DNA of 64,000 nt, from contig BBXU01000824.1 in NCBI GenBank assembly GCA_001598975.1, positions 1-64,000 on the forward strand. Direction: 5' to 3'. The position numbers and the translations under genes were made by a program. Positions 12,701 through 24,109 of the stretch are shown piece by piece. The stretch is from Parachlorella kessleri. Lineage: Eukaryota > Chlorophyta > Trebouxiophyceae > Chlorellales > Chlorellaceae. The stretch's first letter is position 1, and each line of letters opens with the position of its first letter. The notes beneath the pieces are model-generated. The model made no database searches and was not told the DNA's origin. It was given only the letters and a program-made list of their open reading frames with translations.

Positions 12701-13671
12701 CGTTGCGCCTGATGGGGTCACACCTTGCCAGGCACGTGAGTCCAAGATAAGACACCGCGCTCTGCATCGTACGTGGTTGAGACCCTGCAGAACCGCAAGA
12801 AGGGTTAAGCGCTTTGATACTGCACCATGCATAGCGCTGCAGCTGGGTAACAGGCAATGACTATGTCTTCTATCCGCCAATGCAAGTACTACACCCAGCA
12901 TTGCAATGCCCTGCATCAGACTTGGCCTACCTGACTGCTATGCCGACCAAGGCAGTAGTAACAGTTGCTGAACATCTACTATGTCTTACCAAGCCAACAG
13001 CCCAAGACTCCTATGCTGCAACATTTGAGTATGCTGCGCTCACCTAAACCAGTGCTGCTTGTCGAAGCTGGCACACACGTTGTAGCCTTTCCAGCCATCT
13101 GTGTAGCTGGCTTTGCCAGCGTTGGTGATGTTCACTTGCAGCTCCTCATCCTTGCAGTTCGAGACTCGAAAGTAGAACCACTGGAAGTGTTCTGCCTTGT
13201 CGCTTTCGCAATAGGGGTCAGGGTGAATACGCACGTCCACCGAGTGGAAGCCATGCTGTGCTGGGTCGGAAATAGCGACCACGTCGATATTGCCAGAGTC
13301 GAAATTGGAGGTAACATGGATACCGGTAGTCTTCTCGCCGCTTTTGCGGGTTGTCGGTGAAGCAGAGGCACCCTCAGCCCACCTGAGAGCAATAGCAAAA
13401 GATAAGAGTGTGGTTGACCATCATATCTTTATGCCTCGGCTGAGACTACAGCCCGCGTTCCGAGTCAGTCAGCGCTGCTCACCCATCCGACTCACTTGGT
13501 GGTTGCAGCTGTCACCGTCATGGTGCCACTGCCCCCGCTCCTCCTGGCTGAGCCACAGTGTGCTGCACGGCGAGCCCAGTGCAAGGCAGCGCTCCTCCTA
13601 GGCGACCCTGCACACTGCAGGAGGGAGGCTCCCTTGCTGGCTACACAGTGCAGCATTACACTGAGCGACAT
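9711..13671 (-). CDS. Bacterial-like cytosolic carboxypeptidase (M14D/CCP family), possibly organelle-targeted
   Basis: Zinc metallocarboxypeptidase; animal relatives trim glutamate from protein tails, but the substrate here is unknown. Thirteen exons: 13671-13496, 13382-13044, 12784-12724, 12576-12524, 12316-12225, 11912-11755, 11512-11494, 11274-11183, 10983-10923, 10758-10695, 10485-10362, 10101-10063, 9833-9711 (466 residues, all GT-AG). The N-terminal CCP beta-sandwich is present ([32 protein letters not shown]). Zinc ligands are His and Glu in [11 protein letters not shown] and His in [11 protein letters not shown]. The substrate-binding block is [14 protein letters not shown], and the catalytic Glu is in VTLEMPFKD. 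The sequence follows the bacterial CCP layout of about 380 residues, plus about 70 extra N-terminal residues rich in Arg, Ser and Ala. ATG 13671 was chosen; 13656 is possible. Exon 7 is only 19 nt. Confidence 0.9.
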
Positions 13672-14066
13672 ATATGCCCGCAGGGACGAGAGGAAGAGTT
13701 GATCACAGGCACCGGATCCACCAGCGGGCGCCGAGATACGGTACTTTGTTTCGAGCCACAAAAGCCTGACACGTCCGGCCGTTGCAAGACCAGGGCTCTG
13801 AGCATCTAGTTTTGTCTGATTTTGCCTTGTTATTTATTATACTCTTCTATATTCGCTGTGTCGTTGCTGGACATAAACAATCGGGGGCTCTGGCTTGCCA
13901 TCTGTTAGCAGCGTCGCTGCGCTCTTTGCCAAGGGCTAAGCTGCCCTGGTTTTATCCACAGCCACCTTGGCTTCGAGCGTCTGAGTGGGCCATCCCCGTA
14001 GTCCAAGGCCCACAAAGGTTGCCAAAGGCGCCCTTCTCAATAGCCACTAGGCAGCCAGCCCGCAGC
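13672..14066. promoter_or_regulatory. Divergent promoter region between carboxypeptidase and photolyase
   Basis: The two start codons face away from each other across 395 bases, so both promoters must lie here unless 5' non-coding exons exist. The middle (13805-13860) is AT-rich compared with its surroundings. I cannot name a specific element. Confidence 0.5.
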
Positions 14067-17000
14067 ATGACGGACTTGAAACGTAAAGCTATGGCTCAGG
14101 CTGAAGCGGGGCCCAGCAAAAAAGCAGCCTTAGATGCCAAGGCCCCAGCTGGATGTAACCCCAAGAGGGTGCGACAGCTCAAGCCAGGCCCAGTTCAGAA
14201 GGGGCCTGTCATCTATTGGTCAGTCAGCACGGCATAGCTGGTTTCTACACTATATTTTCTGCGAATGCCATCTCTTAGCCTGGGCTAAACAGGCTTGCCA
14301 TTAGAAGGGCCATGGTGTCCATTGCTGGCTACCAATGCGATAAACCCTCTGCAGGATGTCAAGGGATCAGCGGGTAGCAGATAACTGGGCCCTGATCCAT
14401 GCGTGCGAGGTGGCAGCAAAGCAGGGGCAGCCTGTGGCAGTGGCCTTCAACCTGGTGAGACTGGGGGCAACGCTGGTGTGCCTGTGAACACCTCTGTGCC
14501 CAGTTCTGGTGCTTCCCCTCAACATCTGCCAGCCGGTAGGTTGTAGCCGCAAGCCGGTCCTGGAGTGGTGCCCTGCAGGTAACGGAGTACCTGCATGCAG
14601 GCGCGCGGCAGTTTGGGTTCATGCTGAGGGGGATGCGGCTTATGCAGCCCAAGCTAGAAGCGCTTGGAATCCCCTTCTTCCTGACCAAGGGTGGGTGCTT
14701 CCAGTCCTCGCCTTGCTTGAGGTCCATCTTTAGGGTTATGGCAGTTGGCATCTATGGATCGGCCCCCACTGAGTCAAGCCAGGCAGTTCAAGTGCGCGAT
14801 TTACATGTCCCGTTGTCGAGGTTTGCAGGCACCCAGTGGGGTGCTGGCCAGTGTGTAGGGTGCCTTGCAAGGTACTGACTGAGTTTCAGCCCGTGGTTCA
14901 GGAGATCCTGTGGAGAATATACCCCGGCTGGTGAAGGAGACGGGGGCGGGGCTGCTGGTCACAGACTTTGCACCCCTGCGGCTGGGCAGGCAGTGGAGGG
15001 ATACGGTGGGTATGCTGCAGTGCAAGCGAGGCGCAGGGCAAAGGTGACGATATTGCTTGTGTGCCTAGGGCGGGAGCATGAGCTTTGTCCTGCACGCTGG
15101 AAGCTGCTGGAGGCCTTTCTCAGCTTTGCTGCTGGACTGAGGGACTTTGGGAAGGACGTAGGATTGCCAGGTACACTGTTTATGGCCTTTGTTGTTTGGT
15201 GCTCTATTGATGGTCAGTATGGCTGTATGCTTCAAAAGCGGCACAGCCAAACCCAGCTTGTGCCTGTGCAGATAGCCACAAGGATTGATGTCCCCTTCCA
15301 TGAAGTGGATGCTCACAATGTGGTGCCAGTGTGGGTGGCCTCGGGTGGGTCTGCCACAGCCCTTGCAGGTTGTGCAAGTTTCCTTATGGGTGGGGCACCA
15401 CCCCTACTGACGCTAGAACGAGAATCATTAAATAGTTAACGTTGCGTCATGAGCATTCGAGCCGAAGGAAAGACGGTGAACATGGGCATGTCCCCCGCAG
15501 GCTTAAGGAGCAGTTTGACACTGAGTTGAGCTGAGAATCTGGATGATGCCTGCAGACAAGCGGGAGTATGCAGCACGCACGATCCGCCCCAAGATCACCA
15601 GCAAGCTGCCAGAGTTCCTCACGGAGTACCCGCAGCTGCAGAAGCAGGTGGGAAGGGGGCAGGACCTCCTTCGAGTGCATGGGATGGAATGTGAGGTCAC
15701 GTCTGTGGACTCTGTGCTGGCAGGTAGAAATTGTTCCTGTTTAATGTGCGTCACGATTAATGAAAGGTGCGGCAATGGGAAACAGTGGAAAGCACATCGG
15801 TGGAAGCACCCTTCTGACCAACGTGTGGCCTGCTGAGGTTGCATGTTCATGGGGGGGGAGGGCAACGGTGCCTGCCTGCTGGCTGCAGTTGCCTTGGACC
15901 TGCGAGCGGCGGCCGGAGCAGATTGATTGGGATGGGTTGATAGCGGAGGCGCTGGCTCGGGGCAGGTCTGTGCCTGAGGTGACGTGGATCCAGCCGGGCG
16001 AGGATGCTGCCATGGAGGTGGGTGGGTGGGGCAGGCTGGGGAGCAGTTTGCCCTTGGTGGGAGGTGGGGGTGGGGCCTTACCTTGCCATGAGATTACTAT
16101 TTTGGTGTGAGAAGCTGGTATGCTTTGTGGCCACCCACGGCCGTGCAGCTTTTTGCGGCCTTGTGCCATGCGCCTAGGCATGGGGCCGGCAGACCAGGAT
16201 AGCTCGACGACTACCTGTAGGAGCTTGCAGATGGCTGGGCTTTGTTAAGAAATTGGTACCGGGGTTTGTTGTTGATCACTCGTGCATATAGCAGCTGAAT
16301 GACTAGCCAGCGCAGACAGCAAGCTGCGGTTGGCATAGCAACCCTCGCTGACCAAGTTTCCAGTTGCCAATGGGTAGGGTGTATGCTGCACCTGGTGCGT
16401 GCAGGGGTTGGTGGGTGAGAAGGGCTTCCTCACAAAGTCTCGCCTGTCCAAGTATGCGGACAAGCGCAATGACCCCGCGGAGGCTGGTGCTCTCAGCGGA
16501 CTGTCACCCTGGCTGCACTTTGGCCACTTGGCGCCGCAGCGGGCTGCCATCGAGGCGACCAAGCACAAGGCAGCGCACAAGGTCAGCAGTCTCGTGCTTG
16601 CCTAGCATGGCGTTGGGTGTGTGGCATGCTCCCCATGCTTGGCAGTCTGTGTTGCGGCTGAGAGCAAGGAGAAGCAGAGCTGGAACTTATGCGCTTTAGT
16701 TGATAGCTCCCCACTCAAGCCCTACTTAACACGTTGCTGTGGTGGCATCCGATGTCTGGTGCCTGCGGCCACCAACTCCTTCACAGTTTTCCGTAGTGCC
16801 ATGACTGCTCATGGTTGCCCAGTGCCTGTGTGCTGGCAGGTGTCTGTGGAGGGCTTCCTGGAGGAGCTGGTGGTGCGGCGGGAGCTGGCAGACAACTTCT
16901 GCTACTACGAACAGAAGTAAGTGGCACCCGCCCTTGTACCTGGGAGCACTTGGCACATGGCGCCGCCACTTTGGGTGTAGTAGCCGGGGGGCGCCAAAAG

Positions 17001-18424
17001 CTTACGTACGGGGTAGCCCTCTTGAGTGACAGGTAGCGTTGGTACATGGGGAGGGTTCAGGAGGCGTGTCATGGATGTCGTGCCAGCATGGGCCAGGGCC
17101 AGTGCAAGAGTGAAACACGTCCAGCATCTATACTCATGTTGCACGCCAATGCCCGGATACCAGGAGCACGCAGCATTGACCTGCCTAGGCCCAACCCACA
17201 ACGACCTATGACTTGCGCTCTGTACCCAAGCAGCACATGCTGTACCTGAGTGCAGGTATGACTCGCTGGAGGCTGCGTATGACTGGGCGCGGCAGACACT
17301 GGATGCCCACCGCAACGACAAGCGCGAGTTCCTGTACACGCGGGAGCAGCTGGAGAAGGGGCACACCGGGGACAAGCTGTGGAACGCCGCGCAGGTGAGA
17401 GGCAGAGCTGCTTGCGGGAAGGTGGGCAAGGCTGCGCCTTCTCTAGACACGACTGCAGTGAGGGTGGTGCACAAGGCACTGGGGCCTGAGGAGGGAGAGG
17501 TATTCCCCACTGTGGTCCTTCATTTCCCGCCTGCATCGCCACACTAGCGCGGGGTCGCAGTGCAAGCTCCCCCCATCAGTCCCCCACAACCAGGGTTGCA
17601 CAACCCCCCTCAAACCAGGGTTGCAGGCGTGGCAGGGGTGCTCCACACCATCAGTGCTGCCGCCGCCAGGCCCGGGTGCTGAATAGCCTACAACTCATGA
17701 ACCACGGGTGGATCTCGCTCTTACCTGGCTGCCGCAGCTGGAGATGGTGCACCTGGGCAAGATGCACGGCTTCATGCGCATGTACTGGGCCAAGAAGATC
17801 CTGGAGTGGACGGCGTCGCCGGAGGAGGCGCTGGAGGTGTCCATCTACCTCAACGACAAGTACGAGCTGGACGGGCGCGACCCCAACGGCTACGTGGGCT
17901 GCATGTGGTCCGTCTGCGGCATCCATGACCAGGTGGGCGCGGCTGGCAGGCAGGTAGGGGGCTGCTGCGGCTGGGAGGGGAGGGGTGCAGGTGGGTGGTG
18001 GTGGGTGGGTGGGTGGCCATGCCAACCAGGGCGTGTGGGCTGACGCGAAGGATGGGCTGGGAATCATCAGAGACTGTGACGGCCCGCGTGCCTGGTGGTG
18101 GGAGGGCCATGGTGCGAAACACACGCTCCCACCATGGGTGGCGGACAGCAAGCTTGCCTGCCTTGAGCCTCCTCACCCTCCAGTCATGATTGCTGAACCA
18201 ATTTTTTTTGGTAGCTAGCACACGCCTTTACCCAGCCTGGCAATGTTTCTGTGCAGGGCTGGGGTGAGCGCTCCGTGTTTGGCAAGATCCGCTACATGAA
18301 CCTGGCTGGCTGCAAGCGCAAGTTCGATGTGGAGAAGTATGTGGCCCGGGTCAACGCCATGATCAGGCAGGCCAAGGCCGACAAGGTGGCAGCAGCAGCC
18401 TCCGCCTTAGCAGCCAAGAAGTAG
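14067..18424 (+). CDS. PHR2: Class II CPD photolyase (deoxyribodipyrimidine photo-lyase)
   Basis: Uses blue light and FAD to split cyclobutane pyrimidine dimers. Twelve exons: 14067-14218, 14355-14454, 14579-14690, 14902-15005, 15272-15344, 15556-15647, 15889-16017, 16405-16581, 16840-16916, 17256-17394, 17738-17932, 18257-18424; 505 residues, all GT-AG. Class II blocks appear in order: [104 protein letters not shown], and near the C terminus [18 protein letters not shown] basic leader of about 50 residues (KRKAMAQ, GPSKKA, NPKRVRQ) could serve nuclear entry. ATG 14067 is the first in-frame ATG of the exon. A light-regulated promoter would be expected but is not visible. Confidence 0.96.
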
Positions 18425-18521
18425 GAGGGGAGGGTGGTAGGGGCCTGCATGCTGTGGCACCTGCACCTGCAGGGACGAGGACTGAGCCTCGCCACTGGCC
18501 GCTCCTACTTGTTAGGGGTTA

Positions 18522-18596
18522 GGGTGGCAGGCAATGCAAAGAGACGAGTGATATGGGTGACATTTACCGGCATGGCTGGAAGCGTTATGCTCTGGG
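18522..18596 (+). repeat. Interspersed repeat type 1, copy A
   Basis: Begins gggtggcaggcaatgcaaag, the diagnostic left end of the family; the right half has drifted (catggctggaagc instead of cagggctggatgc). Confidence 0.65.
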
Positions 18597-18630
18597 GCCT
18601 GCCCGAGTTCTAGGACAGGGACTTGGTAAA

Positions 18631-18718
18631 GGGTGGCAGGCAATGCGAACAGGGAGGAGGTAGGGCGGCCTGGACTGACAAAGCTGGATGCAGTCATGCT
18701 GTGCGTTCTGCGCGAGAT
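18631..18718 (+). repeat. Interspersed repeat type 1, copy B
   Basis: A near full-length copy. It has the left end gggtggcaggcaatgcgaac, the middle tggactgacaaagctggatgc and the right part agtcatgctgtgcgttctgc. It parallels the copy at 50077-50156. Confidence 0.8.
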
Positions 18719-18732
18719 GTATCGTTGTTGAT

Positions 18733-18795
18733 GGTGGGAGGCGATGCAAATAGAGGTGAAGGAGGGATGAACTGCACTGGCATGGTCGGATTGTC
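18733..18795 (+). repeat. Interspersed repeat type 1, copy C
   Basis: Diverged copy with ggtgggaggcgatgcaaata then aactgcactggcatggtcgg. It is the third copy of a tandem cluster. Confidence 0.6.
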
Positions 18796-19596
18796 AGGTG
18801 ACATCATGAGACTTGTTCCACGCTAATCATGCAGTCTGCTGGGGTGTCAGCACAGTGGGTCTGTGTCAAGCCATCAACTGACCATCAACGTATATATCAT
18901 TTTATACAATGCAATTTTATGCAACTCATTGCGTGCACTGTATCGGCCTGCTGCAAAAAACTGTATGCATGGATTGGTGAGTGGGCAGGGTATCTAAAAA
19001 TGCATGAACATGTGTGGAAGCGTTGTAGTCCACCTGCGTCGTTTAGTGACACCAATGCCTGTGGCGCAGCCCCTCCTTGTTGCCCTGCACGGTATAGGGC
19101 AAGAATTGGCAATTCTTGCCCAGAATTGGCAGTGCTGTACGAGTTGGTAAGCTTACTTCTCACAGTCCTGCCGTGTGCAACCGCTTGCAGCCCAGGTTTT
19201 GTAAGTCGCTGTAAGTTTAGAAACAATTCTAACGAAACAAGACAAAGCCAGCAAGAAGGAAAGTGCGCTCAAGCTAGCTCAAGGCCTGGCCTTTCCAACC
19301 CGTGTAGTGGAGAGTGCGACCTACATACTTCTGTACTACGTGCCTCGGCAGCAAGACTCCGACTTGAGGGTGCTCAAGGCCCATATCAACACTAATCTTG
19401 ATTGCCACCCTGGCCAGGCTAGCTGCATGACAAGGCTAGGCTTCCTATACTCTACCTCGGCACTCAGCACAAGACCTGCCTTACCAACTTGTCTCCCCGC
19501 CAGACTACATGCTGGACGAACACTACCCGGTCCTGCCCTCAACATTGACGTACGACTTGCCATTCTCCGTACGTATTGAATGCCCTTATTGACCAC

Positions 19597-20244
19597 TCAA
19601 GCGGTGCCCTCCTCAAAGATTTTCTCTGAGGGTGTGCGAGGCACCTCCTTTGACTTGGTGACTGCCGGCTCCCTAGGCTGGAGGGAAGCGGGGTTCATCT
19701 GGTGCTCAATGTCTTCGTAGTCCTCCCCTTTCTCATGGTCGGGCCCCTTCTCTTTCATCTCGTCCCCAAACGCCTACAGCGGTGAAGGCAAACAATTGAT
19801 AGTCAGTCTTTAAGTGCAACAGAACTTGAGCATACAAATACTTTATGGTTTGCTGCCAGACAACAACTGTCCACCGCAAGCGTGCCTGGGCGCCCAGGCT
19901 AGATGGCTCCAGCGGCAAGAGTCTTGATTGGTGAGACATAGCTGCCGGACCAAAAAGCTATATGTAGCCGTGTACTGAGCAGCCAAACTCACGGTTAGGC
20001 CAGTGCCTTGTTACAGCTGGCAGTGCAGCTGACTTCCCTAACTGTGCCTTGTACTACAGGGCCCTGCTGCACCCAAGGTTTTGATCATGCGGACCCTTCA
20101 CATCATAACCTAGGCAGGCTGTGCGGTTGAAATCTGATTGCACTGCTACGACTTAGGAGGTGATGCCCGACGTCCAAGGTGCACAGGGCTCACCATTCCC
20201 TCCACGTTGCTGCTCTCCAGCTGGTGCTCTAGGCTCTCCGACAT
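19597..20244 (-). CDS. Small acidic hydrophilic protein, unknown family
   Basis: Two exons, 20244-20194 and 19773-19597, join in phase 0 across a GT-AG intron to give 75 residues starting MSESLEHQLESSNVEG and ending SEKIFEEGTA. The protein is strongly charged (many Glu, Asp, Lys, Pro), has no membrane segment and no transit peptide, and would be soluble and largely disordered. I do not recognise a family. An extra small exon between the two cannot be excluded. Support comes from good splice sites, an ATG start and a codon pattern that looks coding through both pieces. It could also be the 3' end of a longer gene. Confidence 0.45.
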
Positions 20245-21114
20245 TGCTAGCCTCCTTGATCCTTCGATGTGTAATGAATTCGAAGTCCTGTCCAAGGTTT
20301 CTATCGACAAGCCCTGTTAATGACAGCACGACACAACCGCATGCCGCGTCAGCAGCTTCGCAGCATTGCACTTGCTTGCAGCTGGGGACTTCCCGGGAGT
20401 CATTTTGCAATGGTGGCATTGTCCGCCTTGAATTACGCCTCAGAAGTCAGGCGGACAAGGTAGGTTTCATTGAACGCTAGCCAAAGGTTTCCGGCTCAGT
20501 CAATGGCGGCGCACATGTGGCGGCTGACAGCTGTGCGATGCAGGCGGCCAGGCTAAGGTTGCAATGGGCCGCCCAACGCGATCCCAAGAAGACCAGAAGC
20601 CCAGGATCCGAGTCACAACTAACCCACTGGCCTGGCTCTTGCAAAAGTAGCTAGATGGGAGCCCATAAGCTACCCATAAGCTTCCTATGGAATACATCCG
20701 CCCAAAGTATGCTCACCGTGCAACTGCCAAGTGCCAGCACTTGGGGCTCTAGCTTTGGCAATAACACAACACCAAGCTTGTCACGGGTACGCTCCACAGT
20801 ACTGGTTGTGAAGGCTCTGCAACTGCCAAGCAGAAGACCCATCCGGGGATGCCAGGGTTACAAATGCAACCGTGCTACCTGCTAGTTGGCAAGGTGCCCT
20901 TCAACAGTGGATCAGGACACCATCCCTTGCATGGAGCATACCAACTTAATTGCTCCAACGCAGCAACACTCCTGAACGCAATGCCTATTTGACCCCAGTG
21001 CGCCTAGGTCTAAACACCCAAACAGTGCAGACCGTAAGCATCCGACTACCTGGACAGAGACCAATGCAGCTGTAAAAAGCGAGCCGTAGCACACTGCAGC
21101 GGGTAGCCTGTGTT
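20245..21114. other. Intergenic region
   Basis: Lies upstream of the small acidic gene and downstream of the PC-esterase-like gene. A short duplication, gcccataagctacccataagc, occurs near 20660-20680. Nothing else can be named. Confidence 0.5.
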
Positions 21115-24109
21115 TCAGCGGTCCAAGGGATTCTGGCCTGCCCCCAGCAGGCACAGCAGCGCCTGCCACAGGCTGTAGTTGACGGCGTCCTCGCAGGTGC
21201 CGTCCTGGGTAGCCCTCAGCGCGTCATAGAACTGGGGGACAACCCCGTCATGCCCAGGGTAGTGCACGGGGCCTGCCTTGCCATCACCACTGGAGATCAA
21301 GGAGCAGGCGTAGTGGTAGTAATGCTCTGCAGCAGGGAGGGCAGCAAAGGGAGAACCAATGAGATGTTGATGGCGCGATGCTGCAATCGCTGGGAGTCTT
21401 GGTGACCAGTCTGTTGATCGTACTGTTGACTAGCCGTCGCAGCTTACAGCCTGGTAGTCACATGCAGTGGGTTGGGACTTGCCTGCTATTGTGGCCCCCT
21501 CTGGCACACCCGCGATCAACTGCGCAGCATCCAGCAACCGCAGCACGCCGCTGGTGTCCCTGGCAACCTGCGTGCCAGGCAAGCACAGGCAGGCTTGGCT
21601 GGTGGCAGCTGCACTTGTGCACGCAGATGGCCCAGCACCCGTTCCTTCGCCCAACCATACAGGGATGCTTTGCAGGTGGTGGGCCCAGTCCGCCTCACGC
21701 GCTCCAGTGCCAGCCCGGCAAGCAAGCAAGGAAATGGTGCCTCCTATGAGACTACCTTTACCATGCAAGCGGTTCTTGACTTCGCTGTGAAAGCGCTGCA
21801 CAAGTGTGTCCATTCATCCCGACCCACCAGCTTCTCTATCTCCATGTTGCGACTGGCCAGCACCTGGGTGTGCTCCGGCTTCATGCCCGGAACTATGGGG
21901 CATGTCATCACCACCACATGCCTGTGAGCGGGGGGAGGGGGAAGCAGGGCAGGGGGCTGAGGGCAGCAAGCTTGGGTAGGGACATTAAGGGTCCCAGCAG
22001 CGACCCAGGGTTGGAGCGGAAGCCACTGCTTGAAGGTTCAGTAGAAGCCTAACGAGTGGTGGCGGTCACATGGCAGCAGACTGAGCGATTGCTACGCCTA
22101 ACCAGCTGCCGCAAGGCCTGGGCACACCGTGCTGCAGCACATAGGAGAAAGCTGGTGGCACCTGCATGCTGTGCATGCAACGCATTTGCAGCCCTTGCCG
22201 ACGGCAGATGTCCTCCTTGGCCACCACCACTAGCATTCTCCCCAGCTGGTGGGCTGGTTCAGCCTCGCCTGGCATGGTCCCTCAGCTCCCACAGCAGGCG
22301 CGCGTAGTCCGGCCACAGCGCCGCATCCTCCGGCGACGTGTGCCAATAGCAGGCGGCCAGCACAAACGCGGTGCCGTCCCGCAGCTCCCGGCTGCCGCTG
22401 CCGCCGCCGGGGCTGCCCAGCTCCCCTCCCAGCACATCCTTCACATACGCTCGCAGATGCTCCCGCTGGTGCTGCCTCAGCGTGCCCATCACCAGGTCGG
22501 CTACGAGCTCCCGCTCGCTGCCGCACCCCAGCACCCCCGCCCGTGGCTTGCTGCCCTCCTCGTTGTCAGCGCCCCCCGCTGCCCCCGCCTCGCTATCAAT
22601 ACTGCTATCGGCATCGCTGCTGCCGGCCCCTGCCTGACCTGCCGATGCCGCACCAGCCTCCTCCCCCAGCCTCTGTTGGCGCCCTGAAGACGCCTCCGGC
22701 TTGGTGTGAGCCACCAGGTTGGCGTGCGCCCGCGCGATGCGGGCCCTGATGGCCGAAGTGTCGGCCCGCTTGGAGGCGGGGAAGGTGTCTACCGAGAACC
22801 ACAGCGCATCTTGCAGCGTGCCCTCCTGCCCCGCCTCCTGGCACACCTCGTAGTGGGCAAAGCGCTGCCCCACCACATCCACTGTCACGGGCTCGGCGCG
22901 CGCGAGGGTCAGCAGGCGCTGGTAGAGCTGCCGCATGGCCAGGTCGCCAGACAGCACCAGGCGGCGGATGCCGGTCGCGCGGGCCCACCCCACCAGCTCC
23001 ACAGCGCTGCAGGCATCCAGGCAGGGAGTGCGTTGAAATGATGAGGAGAGAGGTGAGTTTTTTTTGGTTTAGATAGAGACCAAAGACCAAGGCATTAATG
23101 AATGAAACATCAGGACTATCAATCCTTGGTCAAATGAAGGCCATTCGGAAATACTGGAAGCTGGTGGGCATGCTTACGCAAGTTTTCTCGACATACCTCC
23201 CAGAGATCTCGCAAGTGTCTGCTAATGCCGCGCCAGAGAATGCAAAGGCTGGCCAAGACATGAACCCTAAGCCGGCGCACAAGTCACAACAGGGGCCCCA
23301 CGCTGATCGGCACACCTTGTTGCCTCTGGCGGGCAGCGCTGCCCAGTGGGAGGCAGGAAGGCCACCCTAGGCCTCCACCCAGGCCCAGGCTGCCGCGGCG
23401 GCCCTGCTGGGCCCCAGGTCCCAGACATGGTGGGATACGCCCGCGGCACCGGGGTGATTGGTATCTTGCGGACTGTGCCTGGCGGCACCCGCTGCATGCG
23501 CCATGCATCTGCATGGTACCGGATCGCCATCTGGGTGGTCCAAGGGTGGCTGCAGGGGGCACGTGGGGCCACTGCCAGCCGGGCGGCAGCCGGGAAAGTG
23601 CAGGTCAGCTGGGTGGTATTGAATCGGCAGGGCTTGCGTGTGGATGGGGCGCCATTGTGGTATACACACTCCAGCTGCTGCTCCGGCCCCTCCTCCCCCA
23701 GGATTGGGTGGTAGTGGAGCATACACACAGGCCCCAGCCGGGTTACTTTGGCTGAGGCGGCGCAGGTGGGGTCGCTGGGTGGGCTGCGGCGCCTGCCTGC
23801 CAGTGACCACAGCCACTGAGCGGCTGCCCCAGCTGCCAGCACCATGCATGTGGCCAGCAAAAGGCTCAATTTGAGACCTACAGTGGTGAAGCAGTGTACA
23901 GAAGGATGAGCATAGGGTGAGCAGCAGGCAAGGATAGCCACCTGCCCGGGCTCACACCCCTGGCTGGCAAGGGAATCTCCCCATTACAGGCACGGACATA
24001 GACGCCGCTGTATGGTCGAACCTGCTCGCATCCGGCCCTTTGCCAGCCCTCTGCTGCCATGGGGTTTATCTTCCGGCACTGTAGCGGCGGTGGCTTGGGT
24101 GCGCAGCAT
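21115..24109 (-). CDS. Type II membrane protein with PC-esterase/SGNH-like (TBL/Pmr5-Cas1p type) domain, nucleophile Ser apparently absent
   Basis: Six exons: 24109-24022, 23877-23316, 23006-22269, 21921-21828, 21567-21483, 21326-21115; 592 residues. Introns 3 and 5 start with GC (at 22268 and 21482). A short basic N terminus is followed by one membrane segment (LKLSLLLATCMVLAAGAAA), then a Cys-bearing lumenal stretch. The catalytic-like region runs from LVLSGDLAMRQLYQRL to the C-terminal VHYPGHDGVVPQFYDALRA and CEDAVNYSLWQALL. These blocks resemble plant and algal PC-esterases that acylate or deacylate wall glycans in the Golgi. The family motif is GDSLxRQ; here it reads GDLAMRQ, so the Ser is missing. 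A Ser/Gly/Glu-rich insert lies between. The join of exon 2 to exon 3 is the least certain. An alternative is two genes, with a stop at 23267 and an ATG at 23261. Confidence 0.6.

Larger units (their letters stand above)
18425..19596. other. Intergenic region with clustered interspersed repeats
   Basis: Three head-to-tail copies of the window's main interspersed repeat occur at 18522-18795. From 18880 to 19590 the DNA is AT-richer and I see no coding structure. A 13-base direct duplication (agaattggcaatt / cagaattggcagt) sits near 19100-19130. Confidence 0.55.

Noticed and set aside
13492..13761. Start of the carboxypeptidase at 13761
   Set aside because: That codon is TTG; the first in-frame ATG is at 13671 and gives a normal leader.
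22166..22749. Long plus-strand frames rich in Pro, Ala and Arg
   Set aside because: Exact antisense shadow of the esterase-like exon 23006-22269; caused by high GC.
21115..23261. Proteasome assembly chaperone 2 (PSMG2)
   Set aside because: Only the first helix-strand resembled it; the C-terminal HYPGHDG and DAVNYSLWQ blocks fit the PC-esterase family instead.
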